A stretch of 64,000 bases of DNA from Chelatococcus asaccharovorans (GCF_003201475.1 NZ_QJJK01000002.1:558001-622000); one strand, 5' to 3'. Shown: positions 49,981 to 60,215, counted from the stretch's first letter. Notes: generated by a model from the sequence alone, not told the origin. Program-made: numbers and translations.

Positions 49981-50826
49981 TTGAGCGAGAGACGGGTGGT
50001 TGCCATTACCGGCGGGACCAGCGGCATCGGGCTTGCCATCGCCCGGCGGCATGTGGCCCAAGGGGACCGTGTGGTGATCGGCAGCATCGATGCCGACACG
50101 ACGTCGATCGAAGCGTTGGGCCTTCTCCCTGCGCTGAGCCGATTGATGCGGACCGACGTCGCGCAGGAGAGCGACGTGGCCGCGCTGGTGGCCGCGGCGG
50201 TCGAGAGCTTCGGCCGGCTCGACGTCATGGTGAACAACGCCGGCATCGGCGACGGCAGCCGCAGCGTCGTCGATTTCGACGCTGAGCGCCTGTTGCGCAC
50301 CAACGGCGTGCTGTTCAACGGGGTGGTGTTCGGCATCAAGCATGCCGCGCGGGCAATGCTGCCACAAGGCTCGGGTTCGATCATCAATATCGCCAGCATC
50401 GCCGGCATCTCGACCCATATCAATTCAGGCCACCTCTACAGCGCCGCCAAGGCCGCCGTGGTTCACCTGACCAAGACATCGGCGCTGGAGCTCGGGCGTC
50501 ATGGCGTGCGGGTCAACTGCATCTGTCCGGGCTATATCGCCACGCCGCTGTTCGGTCGCGGAATGGGATTGGCAGGCGCAGAATTGAGTGCGTCGGTGGA
50601 GGCGGCCAGCGCCGCCTTCGTCGATCTGCAGCCGCTGAAACGCGCCGGGCGGCCGGAGGATATCGCCGCCGCCGCCGCCTGGCTGTCTTCGCCGGATGCG
50701 AGCTTCGTCACGGGACATGCACTGGTGGTCGACGGCGGCGCCAGTGTCGGCGGGGATTGGGACCCGGCGAATGGGCGCGGCCGGGTGGTGCGGCAGGCCC
50801 TGGAAACACGCAAGGCGACGGCCTGA
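49981..50826 (+). CDS. Short-chain dehydrogenase/reductase
   Basis: This 281-residue SDR has TGGTSGIG at the N-terminus, NNAGIGDG, the catalytic Ser in NIASIAG and YSAAK. It begins with TTG 49981 behind a GGAAAGGGAGGG stretch; the nearby ATG at 49976 runs into an immediate stop. The C-terminus extends about 20 residues past the usual VDGG end. It likely shares a transcript with the next SDR. Confidence 0.87.
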   Translation: MSERRVVAITGGTSGIGLAIARRHVAQGDRVVIGSIDADTTSIEALGLLPALSRLMRTDVAQESDVAALVAAAVESFGRLDVMVNNAGIGDGSRSVVDFDAERLLRTNGVLFNGVVFGIKHAARAMLPQGSGSIINIASIAGISTHINSGHLYSAAKAAVVHLTKTSALELGRHGVRVNCICPGYIATPLFGRGMGLAGAELSASVEAASAAFVDLQPLKRAGRPEDIAAAAAWLSSPDASFVTGHALVVDGGASVGGDWDPANGRGRVVRQALETRKATA

Positions 50827-50857
50827 ATCTGAGATCTGCGCACATGAGGGGGCGCCA

Positions 50858-51598
50858 GTGACAGTCGGTCTGATTACGGGGGCAGGTGCGGGGATCGGGC
50901 GCGCGATAGCGCTGCGTCTCGCCGCGAACGGCATGGACCTGGCCCTTGTCGATATCGATGCGGACGCCGCCGCCGAGACGGCTGACCAGGTCAGGGCGGC
51001 GGGACGGCGTGCGCTGCCGATTGGCGCGGACGTCTCGCGCGCCGAGGAGGTGGACAGAGCCGTCGCGCGGGCCGAGGGCGAATTGGGACCTGTCGAGGCT
51101 TTCGTTGCCAATGCCGGGATCGAAGGTGTGGTCGGGCCAATCTGGGATTATTCCGACGACGTCTTCGAGAAGGTGTGGTCGGTCAATACGCGCGGTGTCT
51201 TCCTCGGGATAAAATACGTGAGCCAGCGGATGATCACCCGCGGCGGCGGGGCGATAGTAGTGATGGCTTCGACTTCGGCAATCCGCGGACGCGAGGCGAA
51301 CGCCGGATACGTGAGTTCAAAACACGCGGCGCTCGGGTTGGCCCGTGTCGCCGCCCTCGATCTGGCGCCGTATAATATCCGGGTGAATGCGGTGCTGCCG
51401 GGTCCGATCGAGACGCGGATGATCCGTTCGCTCTTCGCCCAGCATGAACAGCGCGGCCGCACGTCGACGCCGAAAAGCGCCCGCAAGCTCGGGCAGCCTG
51501 AGGATGTCGCGGGTGTGGTGGCTTTTCTCCTGTCCGACGAGGCGCGGCATGTGAACGGCGCCTCCTGGGTCATCGACGGCGGCAACACCATCGACTGA
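50858..51598 (+). CDS. Short-chain dehydrogenase/reductase
   Basis: This 246-residue SDR has TGAGAGIGRAIALRLAANG, NAGIEG, the catalytic Ser in VMASTSAIRG and YVSSK, ending VIDGGNTID. The start is GTG 50858 after GAGGGGG; the frame is open upstream but overlaps the preceding SDR gene. Together with the SDR at 49981 it may carry out sequential oxidoreductions in the acyl-CoA pathway under the operator at 49890. Confidence 0.88.
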   Translation: MTVGLITGAGAGIGRAIALRLAANGMDLALVDIDADAAAETADQVRAAGRRALPIGADVSRAEEVDRAVARAEGELGPVEAFVANAGIEGVVGPIWDYSDDVFEKVWSVNTRGVFLGIKYVSQRMITRGGGAIVVMASTSAIRGREANAGYVSSKHAALGLARVAALDLAPYNIRVNAVLPGPIETRMIRSLFAQHEQRGRTSTPKSARKLGQPEDVAGVVAFLLSDEARHVNGASWVIDGGNTID

Positions 51599-51797
51599 GT
51601 GTGGATCTTATCGGGCCAGATCGACCAATTTTCGACGACGGGGAAGGCTAATCGCAAGTTTCTCAGGAGAATAATACTCGCGCAAGACAGAAAAACCAAG
51701 CGAGTGCCCAGATCAAGGGCAAGTCCGAGGGGCTTCGGACAGATTGAATACAATGCACGGCCGCTCAGGCCGGCGCGGTTGGAAACGGGAGGAAACG

Positions 51798-53366
51798 ATG
51801 AACAATACGGCGTTAAAGCCACTACGAAGTGTCGGCCGCAGATTGCTGGCGGTGTCCGCCATGGCCGGGCTGATGGGCGCAACCCTGGCCTTGCCGGGCA
51901 AGGCCGATACGCCGGAGAGGGGCGGGACCTTAGGCCTTTCGGTGCAGTTGACGACCGCGAGCCTTGATCCTCTCTATGGCAACGCTGCGGGCGCCGACCG
52001 CACGTTTCTGAACCTCTATGCCGAACAGCTCGTCTTCCAGAATGGGAAATACGATTTCGAGCCGGGGCTCGCCGAGAGCTGGGAATTCCAGAACGATGGC
52101 AAGTCCCTACTGTTCCGTCTGCGCCAGGGCGTTAAATTCCAGGACGGCACGCCGTTCAATGCCGCGGCGGTCAAGTTCAACTTCGAACGGCTTATGAATC
52201 CGTCGATCGAGCACCGGAAGCGCGCCTCGGCCGAACTCTTCGAGTCGGTCGATATCATCGACGACTATACCGTTCGCGTGAACTTCAAGGTGCGCAGCGC
52301 CCTCTCGCTGGTGCGTATCGCCAGCGCCGAAGGCTCGATCTGCTCGCCGAAGGCGATTGCTGAACTGGGCGAGGATTTCGGCCGCCGCCCGGTCTGCACC
52401 GGACCGTTCAAGATGACGTCGTGGTCAGGCAATCAGTTCATCGCAAAGCGGAACCCGGACTACTGGCAGAAGGGGACCGACGGGAAGCCGCTGCCCTATC
52501 TCGACGAAGTCCAGATTACGGTCCAGCCAAATTCTGCCGTGCGCCTGGTCGAGCTGCGGTCCGGGAATGTTCAGTTCATCGATTACCTCCTGCCCAAAGA
52601 TTTTGATCAGATCACCAAGAACGCGGACTTGGCGCTGCTCGATACGGGCAAAGGCATGCTTGAATACATCGCCTTCAACGTGTCGAAGCCACCGTTCAAC
52701 AACCGGGACCTGCGTGAGGCCGCGTCGCTGGCGATCAACAGGGAAGCGCTGGTCAAAGTCGTGGCGCCGACCGTCGGAAGCGTCTTGAGATATGTCGAGT
52801 CGCCCGAGGAGATGTGGGTCTATGATCCCTCCGTCGTTGGCCACTCCTACAATCTCGAGCGCGCGCGCGAAGCCTTCCGGAAGTCAGGCTTCAACGGTGA
52901 GGTCTCGCTGATGGTGATCCAGCGTGATCCGGACATCCAGATTGCGCAGCTCGTCCAGGGCATGTTTGCCTCCATTGGCCTGAAAATGAAGATCGAGGTG
53001 GTCGAGCGCCAAGGGTTTCTCGACAAGATGAACTCCTTGCGGCATGATTTTCTGATCGCGCGGATGGAGCACAACGTCGATCCTGACAATCTCTACTCGC
53101 AGTTCTTCGACAAGAGCGGCGTATTCAACGTCACGGGTGTCGACAGGACTGAAACGACGAGGCTGGTGCAGCAGGCGAGGGGCGAGTTGGACCGTGAGAT
53201 ACGTCGCAGCCTCTATCGGCAGGTCACAGATAGCGTTCTTAAGGACTATATCTATAGTTGGCTGATCCGCATTCCCTATCAGGCTGCCGTGTCGAAGCGG
53301 TTGCAGAACATCAGTCTCGACGCCAATAAGTCGCTGACCTACGATAAACTCTGGCTCAAAAAATGA
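51798..53366 (+). CDS. Dipeptide/oligopeptide-type substrate-binding protein
   Basis: This 522-residue family-5 binding protein has a signal peptide (VGRRLLAVSAMAGLMGATLA, cleavage near GKA), then GGTLGLSVQLTTASLDPLYG and PGLAESWEFQNDGKSLLFRL. It feeds the Dpp-type importer at 53438-57424. The start at ATG 51798 has GGGAGGAAAC upstream. Members bind peptides, opines, nickel chelates or glycosides, so the ligand is not set by sequence. A hairpin separates it from the ATPase gene. Confidence 0.9.
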   Translation: MNNTALKPLRSVGRRLLAVSAMAGLMGATLALPGKADTPERGGTLGLSVQLTTASLDPLYGNAAGADRTFLNLYAEQLVFQNGKYDFEPGLAESWEFQNDGKSLLFRLRQGVKFQDGTPFNAAAVKFNFERLMNPSIEHRKRASAELFESVDIIDDYTVRVNFKVRSALSLVRIASAEGSICSPKAIAELGEDFGRRPVCTGPFKMTSWSGNQFIAKRNPDYWQKGTDGKPLPYLDEVQITVQPNSAVRLVELRSGNVQFIDYLLPKDFDQITKNADLALLDTGKGMLEYIAFNVSKPPFNNRDLREAASLAINREALVKVVAPTVGSVLRYVESPEEMWVYDPSVVGHSYNLERAREAFRKSGFNGEVSLMVIQRDPDIQIAQLVQGMFASIGLKMKIEVVERQGFLDKMNSLRHDFLIARMEHNVDPDNLYSQFFDKSGVFNVTGVDRTETTRLVQQARGELDREIRRSLYRQVTDSVLKDYIYSWLIRIPYQAAVSKRLQNISLDANKSLTYDKLWLKK

Positions 53367-53370
53367 TTGC

Positions 53371-53409
53371 GGGAGGTCGCGTGGGACGATCAATTCGTCC
53401 CCGCGCCTC
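53371..53409 (+). other. Intercistronic hairpin after the binding-protein gene
   Basis: GGGACGA (53383-53389) and TCGTCCC (53395-53401) form a perfect inner stem, extended by GCG pairing and GAGG/CCTC. It lies directly after the binding-protein stop with no T-run, like the elements at 8956, 23461 and 61563. Confidence 0.55.
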
Positions 53410-53437
53410 TTGAATCGACAACGGGCGGCACCTGTCT

Positions 53438-54541
53438 ATGCAGACCGAAATTTCCACCGGGGTGATGGTGCCTGGCGCGACGCACCATGCGGATACGCGA
53501 AGTCTTGACGACACCATCCTGAGACTTGAAAAGCTGAGCGTCCACCTCGGTGCGGGCGATCACGCGCGGACAGTGGTCGACGAGGTTTCGCTGACCATTC
53601 GCGCCGGCGAATGCACCGCGCTGGTCGGCGAATCCGGGTCCGGAAAGTCGCTGACGAGCCTCGCGATCATGCGCCTCTTACCGTCCAGCATGCATGTATC
53701 CGGAAGCATAGTTCTGCGTCGCCAGTCCGGCGCGCAGGTCAATGTCTCGTCTTTGCCGCGATCGGAACTCACGTCCATTCGCGGCCTGGAGATCGGGATG
53801 ATCTTTCAGGAGCCGATGACAAGCCTGAATCCGCTGCTCACCGTGGGTGAGCAGATTTCCGAGATGTTCATGGTGCATCGCGGAGAAAGTCGCCAGGTGG
53901 CGAAGAATCATGCCGAAGAGATGCTGGTTCGCGTCGGCATTCCGGAAGCTCGGGCGAGGCTCGCGGCCATGCCGCATGAACTATCCGGGGGCATGCGCCA
54001 GCGGGTGATGATCGCCATCGCGATCGCCTGCGACCCGCGCATCGTCATCGCCGACGAGCCCACGACGGCGCTCGATGTGACCATCCAGGCGCAGATCCTC
54101 GAAACGCTGCGTGGGCTCCAGGAGCGATCCCGCGGCATGCTGTTCGTAAGCCATGATCTCGGCGTGATCGCCGAGGTCGCCGATCGGGTGCATGTGATGT
54201 ATGCGGGCCAGGTGGTCGAGTCCGGCAGCGTCGGCGCCATCCTGCTCCGTGCACGCCATCCCTACACCATGGGTCTGGTGGCCTCGGTGCCACGCATCGA
54301 CAGACCACAGCCGCGCGGCGCGGCGCTCTATTCGATCCCCGGGCGGGTCCCGGAACTCGCGAGGATGCCAGCCGGTTGCCGCTTTCATCCCCGCTGCGCC
54401 CACGCCCGTGCCGGTCTGTGCGACAGGGTGGTGCCGCAGATCGAGGTGACCGAGGACGGCGGCGAGGTGCGTTGCCTGCGCTGGCGGGAAATTGCTCCCA
54501 CTGACACCCTGTCGGCGAGCCAAAGAGGATCGGCCCTATGA
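53438..54541 (+). CDS. ABC ATPase, DppD/OppD type
   Basis: This 367-residue ATPase has Walker A GESGSGKS, signature LSGGMRQR and Walker [14 protein letters not shown]. The C-terminal oligopeptide-transporter extension contains the cysteine-rich segment [13 protein letters not shown], which carries an Fe-S cluster in some relatives. The stop overlaps the DppF-type start by four bases. It forms a heterodimer with the next ATPase. Confidence 0.92.
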   Translation: MQTEISTGVMVPGATHHADTRSLDDTILRLEKLSVHLGAGDHARTVVDEVSLTIRAGECTALVGESGSGKSLTSLAIMRLLPSSMHVSGSIVLRRQSGAQVNVSSLPRSELTSIRGLEIGMIFQEPMTSLNPLLTVGEQISEMFMVHRGESRQVAKNHAEEMLVRVGIPEARARLAAMPHELSGGMRQRVMIAIAIACDPRIVIADEPTTALDVTIQAQILETLRGLQERSRGMLFVSHDLGVIAEVADRVHVMYAGQVVESGSVGAILLRARHPYTMGLVASVPRIDRPQPRGAALYSIPGRVPELARMPAGCRFHPRCAHARAGLCDRVVPQIEVTEDGGEVRCLRWREIAPTDTLSASQRGSAL

Positions 54542-55560
54542 CGCTGGTCGAGGTGCGGGAGTTGCATAAGCAATTCGTGTTGAGGAAGGGACTGTTCGGC
54601 AAGGTCTCGCGCGTCAATGCCGTCAGCGACGTGAGTCTCAATGTGGTGCAGGGCGAGGTCTTGGCGCTGGTCGGGGAATCAGGGTCTGGCAAGAGCACAC
54701 TCGGGCGGCTTGTGGCGCGGCTCGATACGCCGACGGCCGGCGAAATTCTGTACAACGGGGCCAATGTTGCGAGCCTGAACGCGCGGCAGCTCTTCGCTTT
54801 CCGGCGTCATGTGCAGATGATCTTCCAGGACCCTTATGCCTCGCTCAATCCGCATATGCGGGTCCGCGACATGCTGGCCGAGCCGCTGCAGATCCACGGG
54901 CTGGCACGGGGCCGCAACGCAATTGGCGCGCGGATCGAACAACTCATGGGAGCCGTCGGCCTCTCGTCCACGCTGGCCAGCCGCTTCCCCCATGAATTCT
55001 CAGGCGGTCAGCGGCAGCGGTTGAGTATCGCGCGCGCCCTGGCCGTGGAACCCGAATTCATCGTCGCTGACGAAGCCGTGTCGGCGCTGGATGTGTCCAC
55101 CCAGGCGCAGGTGGTCAACCTCCTCAGCGACCTCAAGCGCAAACTGCGGCTCACGGTGCTCTTCATCAGCCACAATCTCGCCATCGTCCAGAACGTCGCG
55201 GACAGGGTGGCGGTGTTGTATCTCGGGCGGATCCTCGAGGTAGCACCGACCGAGGACCTGTTCGCGCAAGCCCGGCATCCCTATACCCAGGCGCTGCTCG
55301 GCGCCATTCCTGTCCCGGATCCGACCGCGCGGCGCAAGCGCATCGTGCTCAAAGGGGAAATTCCAAGCCCGATGCGCCCCCCGTCGGGATGCGTGTTCCG
55401 CACACGATGCCCGCACGCGCTCGCGGACTGCGCGCGCATTGTGCCGCCGTTGCGCCCCGTGGGCGCGGGCCGCCTGGCTGCCTGCATTCGCGACGATCTG
55501 ATGTCCGGCTCCGCGCCTCAGGCCATCGCGTCGACAACCTCCTCCCGAGCCATCCCATGA
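54538..55560 (+). CDS. ABC ATPase, DppF/OppF type
   Basis: This 340-residue ATPase has Walker [10 protein letters not shown], signature FSGGQRQR and Walker B IVADEAVSALDVS, plus the C-terminal PPSGCVFRTRCPHA extension. It is coupled to the DppD-type gene upstream and to the DppB-type permease downstream (ATGA overlaps at both ends). Confidence 0.92.
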   Translation: MTLVEVRELHKQFVLRKGLFGKVSRVNAVSDVSLNVVQGEVLALVGESGSGKSTLGRLVARLDTPTAGEILYNGANVASLNARQLFAFRRHVQMIFQDPYASLNPHMRVRDMLAEPLQIHGLARGRNAIGARIEQLMGAVGLSSTLASRFPHEFSGGQRQRLSIARALAVEPEFIVADEAVSALDVSTQAQVVNLLSDLKRKLRLTVLFISHNLAIVQNVADRVAVLYLGRILEVAPTEDLFAQARHPYTQALLGAIPVPDPTARRKRIVLKGEIPSPMRPPSGCVFRTRCPHALADCARIVPPLRPVGAGRLAACIRDDLMSGSAPQAIASTTSSRAIP

Positions 55561-56498
55561 TCCGCTACATCGCCTCCCGTCTTATGCAGATGCTGCCGGT
55601 GCTGTTCCTGGTCAGCGTTGCCGTGTTCTCGATGACGTTGCTCCTGCCCGGTGATCCGACACTATCGATGCTGGGTGAGAACGCTTCCCTGGCGGACAGG
55701 GTGGCCCTGCGCGAGCGGCTGGGTCTCGATCTGCCCTTGCCGGTCCAGTATCTCAGATGGGCGCAGAACGTGGTGGAGGGCGACTTCGGCCGTTCCCTGC
55801 GCAACGGCGAGCCGGTCAGCGAGATGCTCTTGCAGAGGGTGCCTGCGACGACGCAACTCGCGATCATGGCAATCATCCTCGCGATCCTGATCGGCGTTCC
55901 CTGCGGCATCATTGCCGCCCTCAACCGGAACTCGTTCGGCGATGTGGCCGCCACGTCGGTTGGCATGTTCGCCATGGCCATGCCCAGCTTCTGGCTCGCC
56001 ATGCTTCTCGTCATGATGTTCTCGATCCATCTGCGCTGGCTGCCACCTTCCGGCTATGTGCCGTTCCTCCGCGATCCTATGGACAGCCTGCGGCTGATGC
56101 TGTTGCCCGCCGTTACGCTGGGCACCATCCTCGCCGGCCTCATCCTGCGGCAGACGAGAACCTCGATGCTATCTGTCCTCTCGGCCGATTATGTGCGGAC
56201 CGCGCGCGCGAAGGGCATGAGTGAGCGGCGCACGATCCTGCGCCATGCGCTCCGCAACGCGCTGATCCCGATCGTGACGGTCGTCGGGTTACAGATGGGC
56301 GCGCTGCTCGGGGGAGCGGCGATCACGGAGTCCATCTTCTCGATCCCCGGGCTCGGGCAGATGGTCGTGGACGGGATTTTCAACCGCGACTTCCCGGCCG
56401 TGCAGGGCGCTATTCTGGTTATCGTCACCTCTATTCTTTTCCTCAATCTCGTAATCGACATCGCCTATTCATGGATCGACAAGAGGGTTTTGCGATGA
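55557..56498 (+). CDS. ABC permease, DppB type
   Basis: This 313-residue permease starts with MIRYIASRLMQMLPVLFLVS, typical of DppB proteins, and contains the coupling loop YVRTARAKGMSERRTILRHA. The start at ATG 55557 overlaps the upstream ATPase stop; longer frames overlap coding sequence. Unusually, the ATPase genes precede the permease genes in this operon. Confidence 0.92.
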   Translation: MIRYIASRLMQMLPVLFLVSVAVFSMTLLLPGDPTLSMLGENASLADRVALRERLGLDLPLPVQYLRWAQNVVEGDFGRSLRNGEPVSEMLLQRVPATTQLAIMAIILAILIGVPCGIIAALNRNSFGDVAATSVGMFAMAMPSFWLAMLLVMMFSIHLRWLPPSGYVPFLRDPMDSLRLMLLPAVTLGTILAGLILRQTRTSMLSVLSADYVRTARAKGMSERRTILRHALRNALIPIVTVVGLQMGALLGGAAITESIFSIPGLGQMVVDGIFNRDFPAVQGAILVIVTSILFLNLVIDIAYSWIDKRVLR

Positions 56499-57424
56499 CC
56501 GGGGGACAATCTCAGTCTGCTGGTATCGTCGTGGACGACACAGCTATCCGTGTTGGAGGCGATACGCGCATGGAAACACTGGGCTCGGCTCCGCGATGGC
56601 GTCTGGCGCTGACGGCCTTGCTCCATCATCGACTGGGCGCCTTCGGGCTCTGCGTATGTGCACTCGTCGTCTTCACGGCGCTCCTTGCGCCCTGGATCGC
56701 GCCCTATGATCCGAGCGTGAGCGACTACGAGGCGATCCTGTCTCCGCCATCCCTGACGCATTGGCTCGGCACGGACGATCTTGGCCGCGATATCCTGTCG
56801 CGCATCGTCTGGGGCACGCAGGTTTCGCTTCAGGTCAGCCTCATCGCCGTCTCCGGCGCCATCGTCCTCGGCAGCGTCGTGGGTATGATCTCAGGCTATG
56901 CCGGCGGGTGGATCGATGACGCGATCATGCGCGTGATCGACGCGATGCTCGCCTTTCCGACCCTGATCCTCGCGCTCGGCATCGTGGCTGTCCTGGGGCC
57001 GACGCTTGTCAACGCCATGATCGCGATCACGATCGTCAATATCCCGAACTTCGCCCGGCTGGTGCGGGCGCAGGTGCTTTCGATCCGGCACATGGACTTC
57101 GTGTCAGCCGCCCGCGGGCTTGGCGCCAGCCGGGTCCGGATCATGTTCCGCCATATCTGGCCGAGTGTGATCGGCAATGTGCTGGTTTACGGGTCACTCA
57201 CCGCCTCGACCGCGCTGATCACGGAATCCTCGCTGTCCTTTCTTGGCCTCGGGGCGCAGCCGCCGACGCCCAGTTGGGGATCGATGCTGTCATCCGGCAT
57301 GCAGTATTGGGATGCTTGGTGGATGAGCGTCTTCCCCGGTGTCGCGCTGTTTAGCGTGGTTCTTGCGCTCAACTTTGTCGGCGATGGCCTGCGCGACGTT
57401 CTCGACGCACGAATTACGGAATAG
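56495..57424 (+). CDS. ABC permease, DppC type
   Basis: This 309-residue permease has the DppC hallmark GTDDLGRDILSRIVWGTQVS and the coupling loop FVSAARGLGASRVRIMFRHI. The ATG at 56495 overlaps the DppB-type stop; an ATG at 56471 would add eight residues. It completes the importer and is followed by two enzyme-type genes after a 180-base gap. Confidence 0.92.
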   Translation: MTGGQSQSAGIVVDDTAIRVGGDTRMETLGSAPRWRLALTALLHHRLGAFGLCVCALVVFTALLAPWIAPYDPSVSDYEAILSPPSLTHWLGTDDLGRDILSRIVWGTQVSLQVSLIAVSGAIVLGSVVGMISGYAGGWIDDAIMRVIDAMLAFPTLILALGIVAVLGPTLVNAMIAITIVNIPNFARLVRAQVLSIRHMDFVSAARGLGASRVRIMFRHIWPSVIGNVLVYGSLTASTALITESSLSFLGLGAQPPTPSWGSMLSSGMQYWDAWWMSVFPGVALFSVVLALNFVGDGLRDVLDARITE

Positions 57425-57522
57425 AGCATGCGCGCGGGATAGTTGAGGCCGGCCTTTCGAGAACAGGACGCGCTATGAGGAATGACCGCTTTGTCGATCG
57501 AAGCGAGCGCGCTCTCGCGTAA

Positions 57523-57552
57523 GAACAATGCGAACACACGGAGACATTGTTC
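57523..57552 (+). promoter_or_regulatory. Inverted repeat upstream of the alpha-beta-barrel gene
   Basis: GAACAATG (57523-57530) and CATTGTTC (57545-57552) are perfect 8-base arms separated by 14 bases, ending 52 bases before the start codon at 57604. It could be an operator or a leader hairpin. No T-run follows. Confidence 0.45.
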
Positions 57553-57603
57553 CTGATCAGGTTCAATGGAATCGAAACCAATATGGTTCATGGGAGGAAC
57601 GAA

Positions 57604-58296
57604 ATGGCACTTGCCGGTGATGGAATTCTTGGTCTTTGGTTCGACATAGCCCCGGAACAACTGGACGACTTCTACGAATGGCACAACCGGGAGCACATGC
57701 CCGAACGTCTCGGCAATGCGGGCTTTCGCTCCGGCCGCCGCTTCGTCGCGGTCCGTGCGCCGAAGCAGTTCTTTGTCCTGTATGAGACGAAGAGCCCCGA
57801 TACGATCTCCGGTCCCGAATATATGAACAATGTCCGCTTCAACAGCGCCTGGTCGCAGCGGCAGTCTCTGCTCAACAACAACCGCGCCATCTTCCGCGTG
57901 CTTTTCTCCCTCGGCAGCGGACAGGGCGGATCGATCCTCTCCTTGCGCTACCGGGTCAAAGAGGGGCGCGAAGAGGAGCAACGCCGCCTGCTCGCGCACA
58001 GCCTCTTGCCGAAGCTTGTTGACGAGCCCGGTATCGCGAGCTGCCATCTCGCGCGCATCGACGCGCGGGCTATGCATGCCTCGGTCAATCAGGGCATTCA
58101 GTTCAAGGTCAATCCGGGGCAGGAGATCGGTCCCGAATGGCTGATCCTCATCGAGGGCAGCCGCGATGCGAACACGCTCGACAAAGTGGCACGCGCGCTG
58201 CTCACGGACGAGGCGCTCGCGTCGGCCGGAGCCGATGGGCCCATCCAGTCAGGCCTGTATGATCTCGAGTACGGCCTCTTCCGCATCGCCGCGTGA
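57604..58296 (+). CDS. Protein of two ferredoxin-like (dimeric alpha-beta barrel) halves, function unknown
   Basis: This 230-residue protein looks like a duplicated dimeric alpha-beta-barrel fold: LWFDIAPEQLDDFYEWHNRE in the first half and LRYRVKEGREEEQRRLLAHS in the second. The EWHNREHMPERL segment recalls EthD- and monooxygenase-like small enzymes that act on reactive quinones or organic acids. The ATG at 57604 follows GGGAGGAAC. It is followed by a quinone-oxidoreductase gene, with which it may share a pathway. I do not recognise a specific function. Confidence 0.75.
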   Translation: MALAGDGILGLWFDIAPEQLDDFYEWHNREHMPERLGNAGFRSGRRFVAVRAPKQFFVLYETKSPDTISGPEYMNNVRFNSAWSQRQSLLNNNRAIFRVLFSLGSGQGGSILSLRYRVKEGREEEQRRLLAHSLLPKLVDEPGIASCHLARIDARAMHASVNQGIQFKVNPGQEIGPEWLILIEGSRDANTLDKVARALLTDEALASAGADGPIQSGLYDLEYGLFRIAA

Positions 58297-58346
58297 TGGC
58301 CGCACCAAGCCGCGCGTTCGGCGGGCGGCGAAACGCTGGAGACCCC

Positions 58347-59348
58347 ATGATCGACCTTCCGCCGGATATGCTGGCCGTCGCCATCGCGCGTCCGGGCCCA
58401 CCCGAGGTGCTGGCGCCGGTGACGCGCCGACGCCCATCTCCCGGCGCGGGCGAGGTTCTCATCCGCGTGCACGCCGCTGGCGTCAACCGCCCCGATGTCC
58501 TGCAACGCATGGGGCATTACCCCCCACCGCCCGACGCCTCCGACCTTCCCGGGCTGGAGGTGGCTGGTGAGGTCGTCGCCTGTGGGCCGGGCGTGGAATG
58601 GCCTCTGGCCGGCGAGAAGGTCTGTGCGCTCGTGAACGGAGGCGGCTACGCCACCTATGCGCTCGCCCCCGCGCCGCAGTGTCTTCCGATCCCAAGCGGG
58701 CTGAGCATGGTCGAGGCGGCGGCGTTGCCCGAGACCTTTCTCACTGTCTGGGCCAATGTCTTCGCGCGCTGCGGCCTCAAGCCCGGTGAGATTTTTCTCG
58801 TCCATGGCGGGGCCAGCGGTATCGGAACGACGGCCATCCAGGTCTGCGCGGCGCTCGGCGCGCGCGTCTTTGCAACGGCCGGCTCGGCCGAGAAATGCGA
58901 CGCCTGTGTCAGGCTGGGTGCCGAGCATGCGGTGAACTATCGGCAGGCGGATTTCGTCGAGGAGATCCGCCAGAAAACCGGCGGGGCGGGGGTCGATGTC
59001 ATTCTCGACATGGTCGGCGGTGACTATACCGCGCGCAATCTTCGCCTTCTGCGCCAGAAGGGCCGTATCGCGCAGATCTACTTCCTGCGCGGCAGCGTGG
59101 TAACGATCGACCTTGCCGATATCATGACCAAACAACTGGTCCTGACGGGCGGCACGTTGCGGCCGCGTACCACCGCGGAGAAGGGTGCGCTGGCGCTGGC
59201 ACTGCGAGGCCGGGTGTGGCCGCTGATCGAAAGCGGCGCGGTGCGGCCGGTGATCCATGCTGCACTGCCGCTCGCTGAGGCCGCTGCCGCGCACCGGTTG
59301 ATGGAGGCGGATGCCCATATCGGCAAGATCGTCCTGCGCGCCGTCTAA
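58347..59348 (+). CDS. NAD(P)H:quinone oxidoreductase (zeta-crystallin type)
   Basis: This 333-residue MDR-superfamily oxidoreductase has PGLEVAGEV, the cofactor-binding VHGGASGIGTTAIQ and ATAGSAEKCDACVRLGAEHA. It lacks zinc-ligand cysteines, so it belongs to the zinc-free quinone reductase/PIG3 group. I chose ATG 58347 (MIDLPPDML), preceded by CTGGAGAC; a GTG at 58293 overlapping the previous stop is possible. It probably reduces a quinone or enone in the Dpp-linked pathway. Confidence 0.88.
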   Translation: MIDLPPDMLAVAIARPGPPEVLAPVTRRRPSPGAGEVLIRVHAAGVNRPDVLQRMGHYPPPPDASDLPGLEVAGEVVACGPGVEWPLAGEKVCALVNGGGYATYALAPAPQCLPIPSGLSMVEAAALPETFLTVWANVFARCGLKPGEIFLVHGGASGIGTTAIQVCAALGARVFATAGSAEKCDACVRLGAEHAVNYRQADFVEEIRQKTGGAGVDVILDMVGGDYTARNLRLLRQKGRIAQIYFLRGSVVTIDLADIMTKQLVLTGGTLRPRTTAEKGALALALRGRVWPLIESGAVRPVIHAALPLAEAAAAHRLMEADAHIGKIVLRAV

Positions 59349-59404
59349 AGCACTTCCGGGCGGAGACTGTCCTCCAAAAAAGCGGGCTTGCCCCAAGGCG
59401 GCGA

Positions 59405-60199
59405 TCAGCGCGGTCGGTGGAACGCCGCAAAGCGGGACAGGAAGCTGCGGAGGCGCTCGTTGGGCTGGTCGTCGAAGACGGTCGCCGGTGGCGCGTCGAT
59501 CACGATGCGCCCCTGATCGGTGAAGACGACGCGGTCGGCAACCTCCCGTGCGAAGGCCATCTCATGGGTGACCAGGATCATGGTCCGCCCTTCGGCCGCG
59601 AGTTCCTGGACGACCGCCAGCACCTCGCCGACGAGCTCCGGATCGAGCGCGGACGTGATCTCGTCGAGGAGCAGCACTTTCGGCTCCATTGCGACGGCAC
59701 GGGTGATACCGACCCGCTGCTGCTGGCCGCCGGAGAGCTGGGACGGCAAGGCGTCGAACTTTGCGGCGAGGCCGACCCGCGTGAGCCATTTCTCGGCGAT
59801 CTGGCGCGCCTCGCCCTTGCTCTTGCCGCGCGACTTCACCAATCCGAGCATGACATTCTGCGCCGCCGTCAGGTGGGGGAACAGATTGAATTGCTGAAAC
59901 ACCATCGCCGCTTCGACGCGGATGCGGGCAAGCTCGCGGTCGCTACGCCGTCGCCGGCCGTCGGCGGTGTCCTTGTAGCCCACCTCGACCCCGTCAATCC
60001 GAACCGAGCCCCCGTCGTACTCCTCGAGGAAATTGATACAGCGCAGGAGCGTCGTCTTCCCGCTGCCGGATGGACCGATGATCGCGACGACCTCACCCTT
60101 GCCGACAGCGAGGTCGATGCCCTTCAGCACTTGGTGGGATCCGAAAGACTTGGTGATGCCGGCAATTCGGATCACAGGCTCGGCCGGGGCCGCGGTCAT
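59405..60199 (-). CDS. ABC ATPase, polar-amino-acid type (GlnQ-like)
   Basis: This 264-residue ATPase has Walker [10 protein letters not shown], signature LSGGQQQR and Walker [14 protein letters not shown]. The usual Pro after Asp-Glu in DEPTSALD is Ile here (DEITSALD), a variation seen in the family. It is the last gene of the importer operon 59405-62477. Confidence 0.92.
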   Translation of the reverse strand: MTAAPAEPVIRIAGITKSFGSHQVLKGIDLAVGKGEVVAIIGPSGSGKTTLLRCINFLEEYDGGSVRIDGVEVGYKDTADGRRRRSDRELARIRVEAAMVFQQFNLFPHLTAAQNVMLGLVKSRGKSKGEARQIAEKWLTRVGLAAKFDALPSQLSGGQQQRVGITRAVAMEPKVLLLDEITSALDPELVGEVLAVVQELAAEGRTMILVTHEMAFAREVADRVVFTDQGRIVIDAPPATVFDDQPNERLRSFLSRFAAFHRPR

Positions 60200-60215
60200 G
60201 GTGGTCCTTCCGCTC

